Numbered from the stretch's first letter, positions 27,525-36,379 are shown. The stretch: 64,000 nucleotides of DNA from Pseudomonadota bacterium (GCA_021324155.1 JAJPJQ010000051.1:62001-126000), one strand, 5' to 3'. Notes: generated by a model not told the origin, from the letters alone. Translations and numbers: made by a program.

Positions 27525-28271
27525 TTACGCCATCAACAGTCCGCCGTTCACGCCGATCACCTGCCCTGTAATATATCCGGCTGCGGGGCTGGCGAGAAAC
27601 GACACGACGGCGGCAACCTCAGCGCCGCTGCCGAACCGCCCCAAAGGTATGGACCGCAGAAATTTTTGCTTCAAATCCTCCGGAAGCTTGTCCGTCATAT
27701 CCGTTTCGATATATCCCGGCGCCACCGCGTTGACGGTGATGCCGCGTGAGCCCAACTCCCGCGCCATCGCGCGGGTAAATCCGATGATGCCCGCCTTCGA
27801 AGCAGCATAAACCGATTGACCCGCGTTCCCTGTCTGGCCGACGACCGAGGTAATATTAATGATCCGGCCGTAGCGTTCCCGAAGCATGCCGAGGCAGACG
27901 GCCTTGGTGCAGTGGACCGTTCCCTTCAGATTGATGCCAAGAACACGGTCCCAATCTTCCGCTTTGAGGCGCACGAGAAGATTGTCTGAGGTCACCCCGG
28001 CGTTGTTGACTACAATATCAATTTTTTTGTGCTGGTCAACGACTTTTTTCACGCCGGAATCGACCTGTCGCTCGTCCGAGACGTCGAAGAGAGCCAGCTC
28101 TCCGGAGCCCCCGGACTCGACGATCGCCCTGACCGTCTCCTGGGCCGCGGCTGCATTGGTCGCATAATTAACGACGACATGCGCGCCGAGCTTCGCCAAG
28201 TCCAGCGCGATCGCGCGGCCGATCCCGCGGCTCGCGCCGGTGACCAATGCAACCTGACCTTGCAATATCAT
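27525..28271 (-). CDS. fabG: 3-oxoacyl-[acyl-carrier-protein] reductase
   Basis: 248 aa short-chain dehydrogenase. NADPH-binding GASRGIGRAIALDLAK, the NNAGVTSDNLLVRL segment, the catalytic Ser region INITSVVGQTGNAGQ and the YAASK active-site motif are all present, with the C-terminal GQVIGVNGGLLMA. It reduces beta-ketoacyl-ACP in fatty acid elongation. It lies 21 bp after fabD and 24 bp before acpP. Confidence 0.97.
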   Translation of the reverse strand: MILQGQVALVTGASRGIGRAIALDLAKLGAHVVVNYATNAAAAQETVRAIVESGGSGELALFDVSDERQVDSGVKKVVDQHKKIDIVVNNAGVTSDNLLVRLKAEDWDRVLGINLKGTVHCTKAVCLGMLRERYGRIINITSVVGQTGNAGQSVYAASKAGIIGFTRAMARELGSRGITVNAVAPGYIETDMTDKLPEDLKQKFLRSIPLGRFGSGAEVAAVVSFLASPAAGYITGQVIGVNGGLLMA

Positions 28272-28292
28272 GGACGATAAGCGCTTATTGCG

Positions 28293-29228
28293 TTAAGCGC
28301 TGACCTTCTTCAAATCGTCGGGCGTCTCTATATTATCCGCCTGGAGCTTTGGGCTGATGCGCTTGATGAGCCCGGTCAAAACTTTTCCGGGTCCGATCTC
28401 TAGAACGCGCTCAGGAGCCACAGCTTCGAGGCGCTTTACCGATTCTTCCCAGCGCACCGGGCTCACCGCCTGCCGCGCGAGCAAGTCTTTGACGCGGCTC
28501 GCGTCCGTATTGATATCGGCGGTTACATTGGTGATGACGCCGATGGAAAACGGCTTCACCTCAATGTTCGCCAGCACCGCTTTGAGCCCCTCCGCAGCGG
28601 GCTGCATGAGTGCGCAATGAAAAGGCGCGCTGACGGGCAGCTCCAGGACGCGCTTCGCGCCGCGCTCGCGCGCAAGCGTCATGGCGCGGGCAACGGCGGC
28701 CTTTGCGCCGGCGATAACGATCTGCCCGGCGCCGTTGAGGTTTGCCGCGGAGACTACCTCACCCTGCGCGGCTTCCCCGCAGATCTTTTCGAGGTCTTCA
28801 GCCGTAAGCCCGAGTACCACGGCCATCGATCCTTGACCCGCGGGCACGGCCTGCTGCATGAGACGCCCGCGCTCCCGTACTACCCTGACGGCGTCGGCAA
28901 ACGCAAGCGCGCCGACCGCGACGAGCGCGCTATATTCGCCCAGGCTGTGTCCGGCGACGCAGACCGGCTCGAGACCGTATTCAGCTTGCAGGCTGCGGAG
29001 GATGGCGATCGAGAGAGTCAGGATGGCGGGTTGGGTGTTCTCCGTGAGTTTCAGTTCGTCTTCCGGGCCGGCAAAGCATAGTTGCGTAAGCGGCGCGTGC
29101 AAGGCCTCCTCGGCTTCGGCGAAGGTCTCGCGCGCCGCCGCGAAGCGCTCGCAAAACTCCTTTCCCATGCCGACATATTGCGAACCCTGCCCGGGAAAAA
29201 CGAAGGCGAGCTTAGACTTTGCCGCCAC
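28293..29228 (-). CDS. fabD: Malonyl-CoA:ACP transacylase
   Basis: 311 aa. The N-terminus LAFVFPGQGSQYVGMGKEF and the nucleophile motif GHSLGEYSALVAVGAL define FabD; the active-site Arg and His fall in RGRLMQQAVPAGQGSMAVV and SAPFHCALMQPA. It loads malonyl groups onto ACP. Its start overlaps the plsX 3' end by 17 bp, so translation is probably coupled. The usual fabH between plsX and fabD is absent. Confidence 0.97.
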   Translation of the reverse strand: MAAKSKLAFVFPGQGSQYVGMGKEFCERFAAARETFAEAEEALHAPLTQLCFAGPEDELKLTENTQPAILTLSIAILRSLQAEYGLEPVCVAGHSLGEYSALVAVGALAFADAVRVVRERGRLMQQAVPAGQGSMAVVLGLTAEDLEKICGEAAQGEVVSAANLNGAGQIVIAGAKAAVARAMTLARERGAKRVLELPVSAPFHCALMQPAAEGLKAVLANIEVKPFSIGVITNVTADINTDASRVKDLLARQAVSPVRWEESVKRLEAVAPERVLEIGPGKVLTGLIKRISPKLQADNIETPDDLKKVSA

Positions 29229-30306
29229 CCTTGGTCTCGCTTTCGGCGCCGGCTTTACCAGTGAACTTGGACTTCACCCGCTGCCAGATGCGCTGCGGCT
29301 CGGCAGGCGCGATAGCGCCGTCGGTCTGAACGAGCAGCTCCATAATACGGCGGTTGACGTCGTGCGCGACCGCTTCTTTCGCAACGCGGATCGCGTTTCT
29401 GATCTCTTTCTCGCCGGAGCCGCCGTGCGCGACGATCGCGATGCCGCTAAGGCCGAGAAGCGGCGCGCCGCCGTATTCGCGGTAGTCCAGGCGGCGATAG
29501 GCGCGCATGAGCGGACCGCGGCTCATGAGATAACCCACGCGGCTGAAAGCGGTTTCGTGAAACGCGTCTTTCAACATACGGCCGATGCAGGAGGCGAGCC
29601 CTTCCATAGTCTTGAGCGCGACGTTGCCGGTGAAACCGTCGCACACGACGACATCGACGCTGTCGTTGAAGATGTCGCGTCCTTCCACGTAGCCGATGTA
29701 ATTGAGCGGCGTGCGCGAAAGCTCTTCGCTCGCGGCGCGCGTCAGATCGTTGCCCTTCGATTCTTCCTCGCCGTTGCTGAGCACGCCGACGCGCGGCTTG
29801 GACACGCCAAGAATCTGCTCCGAATAGATCGATCCCATGGTCGCGAACTGCACGAGCTGGCGGGGTTTGCAGTCGACGTTGGCCCCGGCATCGATGATCA
29901 CGGTGCCTTTGCCGGGTGTGGGAATCACGACGGAGATCGCCGGCCGATCGACCTGCGGCAGCTTACCGACGACGAACATTCCGACTGCCATCATCGCGCC
30001 GGAGTTGCCGGCGCTGACGACCGCCTGCACCTCGCCGCGATTCATCAAATCGTAGGCAACCGCGAGAGAGGAATCGCGCTTGCGGATCGCGGCGCTCGGC
30101 GATTCATCCATGGCGACCGCTTCCGCCGCGTGGGCAATGCGCACCGCGGGCGCAAGCGAGCGATGCTCGAGCTTCGGCTCGATCGCCTCCTTGCGACCGA
30201 CCAAGACGATCTCAACGCCGAGCTCACGAGCCGCGGACAGCGCCCCGGCGACGATGGCGTCGGGGGCGTGGTCTCCGCCCATGGCGTCAACGGCGATTTT
30301 CACCAT
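29212..30306 (-). CDS. plsX: Phosphate acyltransferase PlsX
   Basis: 364 aa. N-terminal MVKIAVDAMGGDHAPDAIVAG and SAGNSGAMMAVGMFVVGKL are family hallmarks, as is FTGNVALKTMEGLAS. PlsX converts acyl-ACP to acyl-phosphate for phospholipid synthesis by PlsY. The C-terminal tail (RIWQRVKSKFTGKAGAESE) is extended compared with many homologues. It follows rpmF by 12 bp and overlaps fabD. Confidence 0.97.
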   Translation of the reverse strand: MVKIAVDAMGGDHAPDAIVAGALSAARELGVEIVLVGRKEAIEPKLEHRSLAPAVRIAHAAEAVAMDESPSAAIRKRDSSLAVAYDLMNRGEVQAVVSAGNSGAMMAVGMFVVGKLPQVDRPAISVVIPTPGKGTVIIDAGANVDCKPRQLVQFATMGSIYSEQILGVSKPRVGVLSNGEEESKGNDLTRAASEELSRTPLNYIGYVEGRDIFNDSVDVVVCDGFTGNVALKTMEGLASCIGRMLKDAFHETAFSRVGYLMSRGPLMRAYRRLDYREYGGAPLLGLSGIAIVAHGGSGEKEIRNAIRVAKEAVAHDVNRRIMELLVQTDGAIAPAEPQRIWQRVKSKFTGKAGAESETKGGGKV

Positions 30307-30318
30307 ACGCGGGAAGGA

Positions 30319-30501
30319 TCAGCTCTCTTCGACGGGAAGCGCCTGTCTGCCGCGATAGTAGCCGCAGGCGGCGCACGCGCGATGCGGAAAAACGGCTTCG
30401 CCGCACTTGGGGCAACTCGTAAACTGCGGCGGCGTCAGCGCGTCGTGTGAGCGGCGCTTGTTCTTTTTGGTCTTGGAGGTCCTTCGCTTCGGAACCGGCA
30501 T
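30319..30501 (-). CDS. rpmF: 50S ribosomal protein L32
   Basis: 60 aa, basic. N-terminus MPVPKRRTSKTKKNKRRSHDAL and a C4 zinc site CPKCGEAVFPHRACAACGYYRGR, so this is the zinc-binding form. It sits in the conserved yceD-rpmF-plsX order. Confidence 0.97.
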   Translation of the reverse strand: MPVPKRRTSKTKKNKRRSHDALTPPQFTSCPKCGEAVFPHRACAACGYYRGRQALPVEES

Positions 30502-30563
30502 GTTGGTTTGTATCCCTTCTTTTCTCTCCGCGCGGGCGGAAGGAAAGGCGTATCAAAGGAGGG

Positions 30564-31091
30564 TTATTGATGCAACTTCATATCGCGGAAAACCGCCATC
30601 CGGGGATCGGCATGGGAATCGCCGCAGCGGCATTCGGCTTCGTTTAGGTCGGCGCCGCACCGCGGGCATAGCCCGTGGCATTCCTCGTCGCAGAGCGGAC
30701 GCGTGGGCAGCGCCAGCAGCGCCTGCTCCCGGATCAGCGGCTCAAGGCTGATCTCCTCGCCGCGATAGAAACTGAGACCCAACTCGTCGGCGTTGAGCTC
30801 CTTGTTTTTCGCCGCTGTCGAATCCGGCGCGAGAACGAAATCGAATTCCTTCTCGAGGGGAAAGGAATAGCTTTTCAAACAGCGGCTGCAATGCCCTTCG
30901 ACCACCGTCTCGACGCGGCCATGAAAGAAGAGGTCCGCGCCTGACCGATAATGTACGAGGTGGACGCGCAAGGGGTCGGGAAAGCTAAAATCCTTGTTCT
31001 CGCCGCTAAAAAGACGGTTCAGCTCGTCCGGAGTTTCGGCAAAATCGAGCTCTTTCGGAGTTTCGGTGATTTGGGAGATTAGCAACTTCAC
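30564..31091 (-). CDS. YceD family protein (DUF177)
   Basis: 175 aa. DUF177/YceD homologue, characterised by the GHCSRCLKSYSFPLEKEF region and a C-terminal cysteine cluster (CDEECHGLCPRCGADLNEAECRC) likely to bind zinc. The family accompanies rpmF and has been linked to 23S rRNA accumulation. It begins with GTG at 31091, only a few bases downstream of the predicted transcription start and without a Shine-Dalgarno sequence, so translation may be nearly leaderless. It is the first gene of the rpmF-plsX-fab operon. Confidence 0.92.
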   Translation of the reverse strand: MKLLISQITETPKELDFAETPDELNRLFSGENKDFSFPDPLRVHLVHYRSGADLFFHGRVETVVEGHCSRCLKSYSFPLEKEFDFVLAPDSTAAKNKELNADELGLSFYRGEEISLEPLIREQALLALPTRPLCDEECHGLCPRCGADLNEAECRCGDSHADPRMAVFRDMKLHQ

Positions 31092-31104
31092 GGGCCTATT
31101 TATT

Positions 31105-31132
31105 TCTATAGTGATTGTGGCCCGATTGTCAA
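31105..31132 (-). promoter_or_regulatory. Sigma70-type promoter of yceD-rpmF-plsX-fab operon
   Basis: On the minus strand TTGACA (31132-31127), a 16-bp spacer, and TATAGA (31110-31105). The -35 is a perfect consensus. Expected transcription start is near 31098, about 7 nt before the GTG of yceD. Confidence 0.8.
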
Positions 31133-31195
31133 GTTAAAGAACGCCCGGGCGCAGCGAAAAGCACGTGAAATTCTGCGTACTTCGGACGATTTTGG

Positions 31196-31627
31196 CTATC
31201 CGGGGGGAAGCGGTTCGAGGGCGAGAATGCGCGCAAGTACGGCAAAGAACTTCTCGTACGGCGCGGCCTCCAAGACCGCCGTGACGTCATAGCGCGCGAC
31301 GGCGCGGATAACCAGGCGATCAGCACCCGACGGCGCGGCCGTTACTGTAACGCGCATCAGATACTGGTCCGCTTTTACCCCGCTGACCGCGCCGGAAGCC
31401 AAGTCGGCACGGTCTACGATAAAATCGAGCTCCTGCAGCGCGGCGATCGCAGCGCGGAGCGCACTACGCATATCCGCGGTGGCGAACATCCGGCTGCGCC
31501 TCGCGGCGAGCATCGCGGCGCTCTCGGGCGGCTGTGAGAAATCGTGCAGGTCGGAAGTACAGCCGGATAGCGCGACGAGCGCGAGCGCCAAGCGAGCGAT
31601 CCGCGGCAGCAAAAATCTAGACCTCAT
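31196..31627 (-). CDS. Hypothetical lipoprotein
   Basis: 143 aa. Signal peptide MRSRFLLPRIARLALALVALSGC with lipobox ALSGC. The mature domain contains MRSALRAAIAALQELDFIVDRADLASGAVSGVKADQYLMRVTVTA, an alternating alpha/beta pattern. It overlaps the upstream lipoprotein gene by 11 bp and shares with it a helix-then-strand layout (L-x-ELxFxVD...GV), so the two are probably related, coexpressed outer-membrane lipoproteins. Function unknown. Confidence 0.8.
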   Translation of the reverse strand: MRSRFLLPRIARLALALVALSGCTSDLHDFSQPPESAAMLAARRSRMFATADMRSALRAAIAALQELDFIVDRADLASGAVSGVKADQYLMRVTVTAAPSGADRLVIRAVARYDVTAVLEAAPYEKFFAVLARILALEPLPPG

Positions 31628-32159
31628 GCGCTTCGACGCCGGCGGCCTTGGCCAGCTTCGCGAAGAACTCAGCGTAGACCGCGGGATCGGTCACGAGCTC
31701 GGACTTGGAGTACGTGCCGTCGTGCTCCCAGACAACGCGCTGGAGCGTCACACGCACTACGACCGCGCCGGACGTCGCGGCGGGATGCGTCACAATCGAC
31801 GCGCGCATCGATTGATCCTTGCTGAACGCCGTTCCCGACCCGATGCCGGTAACCTGCGAGAGCAAGGTCGTGGCCGCGGCCGTCGCGATATCGCCGATAT
31901 TATAATCCGTGCCTTTCTTCGACGCCGCGAGCACGCCGAGCTCGTCGCTCCTGACATCCACCTTGAAGCCGAGCTCTTTCAGCACCGCCGCGCTCGAGGT
32001 GAGAAGCTTCGTCTCGTCGGTCGTGTCGAAGCTGCGGCTCTCGGCGCGCCTGCGCGCGGGATTTTCCTCGGCGAACTGCAGCGACTGCTTCGGGATCTCG
32101 CCCGGCATGCAGGCGGAGAGAAGCGCGAGAATGATCGCCGCGAGCCACCGCTGTCGCAT
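31617..32159 (-). CDS. Hypothetical lipoprotein, partner of the downstream gene
   Basis: 180 aa from ATG 32159 (MRQRWLAAIILALLSACMPGE), which gives a lipobox LLSAC; the track start at 32240 would put a long non-signal stretch first. The mature part has RSFDTTDETKLLTSSAAVLKELGFKVDVRSDELGVLAASKKG and then GDIATAAATTLLSQVTGIGSGTAF. It matches the downstream lipoprotein in layout. It is divergent from the ABC ATPase gene, with about 100 bp shared upstream. No family name recognised. Confidence 0.8.
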   Translation of the reverse strand: MRQRWLAAIILALLSACMPGEIPKQSLQFAEENPARRRAESRSFDTTDETKLLTSSAAVLKELGFKVDVRSDELGVLAASKKGTDYNIGDIATAAATTLLSQVTGIGSGTAFSKDQSMRASIVTHPAATSGAVVVRVTLQRVVWEHDGTYSKSELVTDPAVYAEFFAKLAKAAGVEAHEV

Positions 32160-32261
32160 CGGCTCGATGATAGCGCGCGGAGTGCGCGCGAAGCAAACCT
32201 GGGTGCCGTGCGCCACAAAAACTTGACAAAGAGTCGGCAACCCTTTACATCAATTGATCTT

Positions 32262-32987
32262 ATGGTAGAGGTGCGCGGGCTCACGAAGTACTACGGCGAC
32301 TTTCGCGCGATCCACGACGTCACGTTCACCGCCGAGCACGGCGAGATTCTCGGTCTGCTCGGGCCGAACGGCGCGGGCAAGACAACGACGATGCGCATTG
32401 TGACCGGCTTCATGCCCGCGACCGAGGGCACGGTCTCGGTCGAAGGCTTCGACGTCGTCAAGGAGGCGCGTGAGGCGCGCCGCCGCATCGGCTATCTACC
32501 GGAGAACCCGCCGCTCTATCACGACATGACCGTAAGCTCGTATCTCAAGTTCGTCGGCCGCATCAAGGGCGTCGCCAAGAGCGAGCTCGACGACGCGCTC
32601 GAGCGCGTGCTCGACAAATGCTTTCTCACCGACGTCGCCGATCGCATCGTGAGCCGCCTCTCGAAAGGCTACCGCCAGCGCGTCGGCCTCGCGGGTGCGC
32701 TAATCCACAATCCGCCGGTGCTGATCCTCGACGAGCCGACGATCGGCCTCGACCCCAAGCAGATCATCGAGATCCGCACGCTTATCAAGGAGCTCGCCGG
32801 CGACCGCACCGTGATCCTGTCGACGCACATCCTGCCCGAGGTCTCCCAGATCTGCAGCAAGGTCGTCATCATCAACGAGGGGACGGTCGCGGTCGAGAAG
32901 AGTCTGAAGGAGCTCGCGCAGGGCGCGAGCCTGGAGGAGGTCTTCCTCCGGTACATCTCGAAGGAGAGCGCGGCGGCGGCGGTGTGA
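32262..32987 (+). CDS. ABC transporter ATPase, GldA/CcmA-like
   Basis: 241 aa from ATG 32262 (MVEVRGLTKYYGDFRAIHDVTF); the long upstream extension in the ORF track is non-coding. Walker A GPNGAGKTTTMRI, signature LSKGYRQRVGLAGAL, Walker B PVLILDEPTIGLDPKQ and the H-loop ILSTHIL are intact. The RIGYLPENPPLYHDMTV segment is typical of GldA-like ATPases. With the following permease and GldG-like protein it forms a gliding-type ABC exporter; in non-gliding bacteria this module is common and its cargo unknown. Confidence 0.95.
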   Translation: MVEVRGLTKYYGDFRAIHDVTFTAEHGEILGLLGPNGAGKTTTMRIVTGFMPATEGTVSVEGFDVVKEAREARRRIGYLPENPPLYHDMTVSSYLKFVGRIKGVAKSELDDALERVLDKCFLTDVADRIVSRLSKGYRQRVGLAGALIHNPPVLILDEPTIGLDPKQIIEIRTLIKELAGDRTVILSTHILPEVSQICSKVVIINEGTVAVEKSLKELAQGASLEEVFLRYISKESAAAAV

Positions 32988-33056
32988 GCTAGCCATTCGT
33001 TTCCGCATACCACATAATAAGCCTGAGCGACCGAATTGATTCGATGGCCGAACTTA

Positions 33057-33084
33057 ACTTGAAACCTGAAACCCGAAACTCGAA
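33057..33084. repeat. Heptad repeat ACYYGAA between ATPase and permease genes
   Basis: Four consecutive 7-mers ACTTGAA/ACCTGAA/ACCCGAA/ACTCGAA immediately upstream of the permease start. A period of 7 with one or two variable pyrimidines. Confidence 0.75.
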
Positions 33085-33096
33085 GCTGTTTTTCTA

Positions 33097-33873
33097 ATGC
33101 GCAACATCCTCGCCATCGCCGGCAAAGAACTCCGCTCCCTGTTCGTCTCGCCGATCGCATACGTCGTGCTGACCGGGTTCCTGCTGCTCGGCGGCTGGTT
33201 TTTCTTCAACATGCTCTTCCGCTTCAGCTATCTCCTTACCTTGTATACCGGCATCCAGAACGCCGGCGCGGTCCAGGCGCTTAACTTGAACGAATATGTG
33301 ATCGCGCCGCTGCTCAACGACTTCACGATCGTCCTCGTGATCATGATTCCGCTCATCACGATGCGCGCCTTCGCCGAGGAGAAGCGCTCCGGCACGTACG
33401 AGCTACTCCTGACTTCCCCGCTCACGGTCGCCGAGATCGTCCTTGGCAAGCTCCTCGGCCTGCTCGCCTTTGTGGCGATCATGCTAGGCCTCACGGGCAT
33501 CTACCCGCTGATTTTGATTTTCTATGGCAACCCCGAGTTGGGGCCGATTGCCGCCGGCTATCTGGGGCTTTTCCTCATGGCGTCGGTCTTTGTCTCGATC
33601 GGCCTATTCGCTTCGGCGCTCACCGACAACCAGATCATCGCCGCGGTCATCTGCTTCGTCGTGCTCTTGCTCCTCTATATTCTCTCGTGGCCGGCCGAGA
33701 CCGCCGGCGGCGGCATCGCCGGACTGCTCAAATATCTCTCCGTCGTCGACCACTTCAACGAGATGGTCAAGGGCGTGATCGACACGCGCGACCTCGTCTA
33801 TTTCCTGACGCTCCTGATCCTGAGCCTTTTCCTCACGCACCGCGCGGTCGAGGCCTCGCGCCAAGCTCAATGA
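33097..33873 (+). CDS. ABC transporter permease, GldF-like
   Basis: 258 aa with about six transmembrane segments. Begins MRNILAIAGKELRSLFVSPIAYVVLTGFLLLGGWFFF, typical of ABC-2 permeases of the GldF/NosY kind. The conserved loop RAFAEEKRSGTYELLLTSPLT, where the ATPase contacts the membrane domain, is present. Its stop overlaps the start of the GldG-like gene (ATGA), so translation is coupled. It follows the ATPase by about 110 bp containing a heptad repeat. Confidence 0.94.
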   Translation: MRNILAIAGKELRSLFVSPIAYVVLTGFLLLGGWFFFNMLFRFSYLLTLYTGIQNAGAVQALNLNEYVIAPLLNDFTIVLVIMIPLITMRAFAEEKRSGTYELLLTSPLTVAEIVLGKLLGLLAFVAIMLGLTGIYPLILIFYGNPELGPIAAGYLGLFLMASVFVSIGLFASALTDNQIIAAVICFVVLLLLYILSWPAETAGGGIAGLLKYLSVVDHFNEMVKGVIDTRDLVYFLTLLILSLFLTHRAVEASRQAQ

Positions 33874-35405
33874 GCAAGCTGCTGCAAATCTCCGGCATCA
33901 TCGGCGTCGTCCTCATCGCGTTCGGCCTGATCGCGCTCGCCGTCACCGAGAACCCGGTCGATCCCTACGTCGTCACGCACATCATCCTCGGCGTCGTCTG
34001 CGTCGTCGCCTATCTCGTCACGCAAGGAAAAAATTTTCTTGCTTCCTTCGGAAAACGTTCGACCAAGTACGGCGTCAATGCCGCCGTCTACACGCTCGTC
34101 TTCATCGGCGTGCTTATCGTAGTCAATATTCTCAGCACAAAATACAACTATCGCTGGGATCTGACCGAATCGCAGGTCTACAGCCTTTCGCCGCAGACGG
34201 TGAAGCTGCTCGGCGGCTTGAGTCAGGACCTCGTCATCACCGGCTTTTTCGAAAAGGGCGAGAACCCGCGCGCGAGCGACCTCATCAAGAGCTACGCCTA
34301 CCATTCGCCTAGAGTGAAATTCACCGCCGTCGACCCCGATAGACATCCCGAGCTGGTGAAGCAGTACAAGGTGCAGCAGCTGAACACGCTGCACATCGCC
34401 TACGGCAACGAGTCGACCAACATCACCGACCCGACCGAGGAGAGCGTCACCAACGCGATCATCAAGCTCACCAAGGCGACGAAGAAAAACGTGTTGTTCC
34501 TGACCGGCCACGGCGAGCCACGGCTCGACGACAAGGAGAGTCCGAACGGCTACGCCGCCGCCAAGGCCGCGCTCGAAAACGAGAACTACCAGGTGAAGGA
34601 CATCCTGCTCTCGACGCAGCCCAAGGTTCCGGACGACACTTCGCTGCTTATCATCGCCGCGCCGGAGAAGCCGCTCGATCAGCACGAGACCGAGGCGATC
34701 GACGCGTATCTGAAAAACGGCGGGCGCATCATGGCGCTCATGCCGACGGCGCCGAACGACGGCGGCTTGAAAGCCTTGCTCAAGAACTGGTCCATCGAGG
34801 TCGGCGACGACATCGTCGTCGACCAGCAGATCCGCCTTTTCCAGGGCCCGACGCTCGGCGTAGAGCCTATCGCCGACAGCTACAACGGCGCGCACCCGAT
34901 CACGCGCGACTTCAAAGAGCGAACGATCTTCCCGTTCGTGCGCTCCGTCCAACCGGTAAAGGGCGGCAGCGCCGAAGCGGCGACGCTCGTCCAGACAAGC
35001 GACACGAGCTGGGCCGAGAAGGACGTCGCCGGCGTCTTCAAGCAGGGACGCGCCGCGCTCGGCCCAGACGACAAGAAGGGTCCGATCTCGATCGCCGTCG
35101 CGTCGACGGCGAGCTTGAAAAAACTGGGCGGCGACAAGCCGGGCGATGCCAAGGTCGTCGCGGTCGGCACGGCCGCCTTCGCCAACAACCGCTACATCAA
35201 TATCTTCTTCAACCGCGATTTTTTCCTGAACGCGTCCAACTGGCTCGTCGGCCAGGAGGAGATGATCACGATCCGCTCGCGCTCGATCCGCGCCTCGCGC
35301 GTGCAGCTCACCGAACGCGAGAGCGCGGCGATCTTCTACCTGTCCTTCCTTGCGCCCGAACTGCTCCTCCTCGCCGGACTCATCGTCTGGTGGCGGCGGA
35401 GATGA
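33870..35405 (+). CDS. GldG-like ABC auxiliary protein
   Basis: 511 aa from ATG 33870; the earlier track start lies inside the permease. Two N-terminal membrane segments (LLQISGIIGVVLIAFGLIALA and YGVNAAVYTLVFIGVLIVVN), then KYNYRWDLTESQVYSLSPQTVKLL, the hallmark of GldG/ABC-type uncharacterised domain proteins, then a large periplasmic alpha/beta domain (VLFLTGHGEPRLDD, LLIIAAPEKPLDQHETEAID), and a C-terminal membrane anchor (FLAPELLLLAGLIVWWRRR). It works with the ATPase and permease. It overlaps the DUF4340 gene by 4 bp. Confidence 0.93.
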   Translation: MSKLLQISGIIGVVLIAFGLIALAVTENPVDPYVVTHIILGVVCVVAYLVTQGKNFLASFGKRSTKYGVNAAVYTLVFIGVLIVVNILSTKYNYRWDLTESQVYSLSPQTVKLLGGLSQDLVITGFFEKGENPRASDLIKSYAYHSPRVKFTAVDPDRHPELVKQYKVQQLNTLHIAYGNESTNITDPTEESVTNAIIKLTKATKKNVLFLTGHGEPRLDDKESPNGYAAAKAALENENYQVKDILLSTQPKVPDDTSLLIIAAPEKPLDQHETEAIDAYLKNGGRIMALMPTAPNDGGLKALLKNWSIEVGDDIVVDQQIRLFQGPTLGVEPIADSYNGAHPITRDFKERTIFPFVRSVQPVKGGSAEAATLVQTSDTSWAEKDVAGVFKQGRAALGPDDKKGPISIAVASTASLKKLGGDKPGDAKVVAVGTAAFANNRYINIFFNRDFFLNASNWLVGQEEMITIRSRSIRASRVQLTERESAAIFYLSFLAPELLLLAGLIVWWRRR

Positions 35406-36379
35406 TGCACCGCAACACGATCGCGCTAGCGGTTCTCCTCGTCGCGCTCGCCGGCTACTACTATTTCTTCGAGCGGGGGAAATCCGACACCAAGCCGAGC
35501 GACAGGCTGCTCAACTTCAAACCCGAGGACGCCGCCGGCGTCGCGCTCGATTTTCCCGGGCGCGCGATCGTGCTCCAGAGAGACGCGCAGGGACGCTGGA
35601 AATTGGCCGCGCCGCTCCAGGCGCCCGCCGACGAGCAGACGGTCGCCTCGATCGTCTCGATCCTCAGCACGAGCGATATCAAGCGCACGCTCGACAAGAA
35701 GCCGTCGCAGGAAGATCTCAAGAACTTCGGTCTCGCGCCGCCGACCGTCAAGGTAACGATCACGCTGAAGAGCGGCCTCACACTCCCCATCCTCAACGTC
35801 GGCGCAAAGACGCCGATCGGCGATTCCACCTACGCGCAGCGCGCGAACGATCCGGCGGTCTACTTGACCGACGGCAGTCTCTCGTTCGCTCTGGATCGCC
35901 AGCCCGAGGACCTCCGCGACAAAAGCATCCTGCCGCTGCCGCAGGAGCCGATCGCGCGCCTCGAAATCAACGCCGGCGGCAAGCCGCTCGTCCTGACCAA
36001 GGACGAGAAGGAGCAGTGGAAGATGGAGGCGCCGATTCAGGCGCCGGCGAACAGCGAAGCCGTGAACCAATACGTCTTCGGCCTCGCCCGCCTCCAGGCG
36101 CGGAGCTTCATCGACAACCCGTCGGACCCGCGGAAGTACGGCATGGACAAGCCCGCGGTCAAAGTCACGCTCGGTGGGGCGGGCGGTAAAACGCTCGCGG
36201 CGATCGAGGCCAGCAAAAGCGGCAACGCCTGGTTCGTCCGCCGCGACGGCGAGACCACGATCTTCGCGATCGACGAGAATTCTTATAAGTCGCTCGTCAA
36301 GCAGCCTGAGGATTTCAAAGCGCAAGAGAAGAAGCCGGAAGAGAAAAATACGGAGGAGAAGAAAGCGGAGAAAAAATAA
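35402..36379 (+). CDS. DUF4340 domain-containing protein
   Basis: 325 aa, starting at ATG 35402 in an ATGA overlap with the GldG-like gene. One N-terminal membrane anchor (IALAVLLVALAGYYYFF), then two related periplasmic repeats of the DUF4340 type: LLNFKPEDAAGVALDF...KNFGLAPPTVKVTITLKSG and ARLEINAGGKPLVLTKD...KYGMDKPAVKVTLGG. A low-complexity Lys/Glu tail ends the protein. This family nearly always follows GldG-like genes, so it is the fourth component of the same envelope complex. Confidence 0.92.
   Translation: MMHRNTIALAVLLVALAGYYYFFERGKSDTKPSDRLLNFKPEDAAGVALDFPGRAIVLQRDAQGRWKLAAPLQAPADEQTVASIVSILSTSDIKRTLDKKPSQEDLKNFGLAPPTVKVTITLKSGLTLPILNVGAKTPIGDSTYAQRANDPAVYLTDGSLSFALDRQPEDLRDKSILPLPQEPIARLEINAGGKPLVLTKDEKEQWKMEAPIQAPANSEAVNQYVFGLARLQARSFIDNPSDPRKYGMDKPAVKVTLGGAGGKTLAAIEASKSGNAWFVRRDGETTIFAIDENSYKSLVKQPEDFKAQEKKPEEKNTEEKKAEKK

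Noticed and set aside
28858-30450. 530-aa plus-strand ORF
   Set aside because: Antisense to fabD and plsX, low-complexity His/Arg/Asp-rich translation typical of shadow frames.
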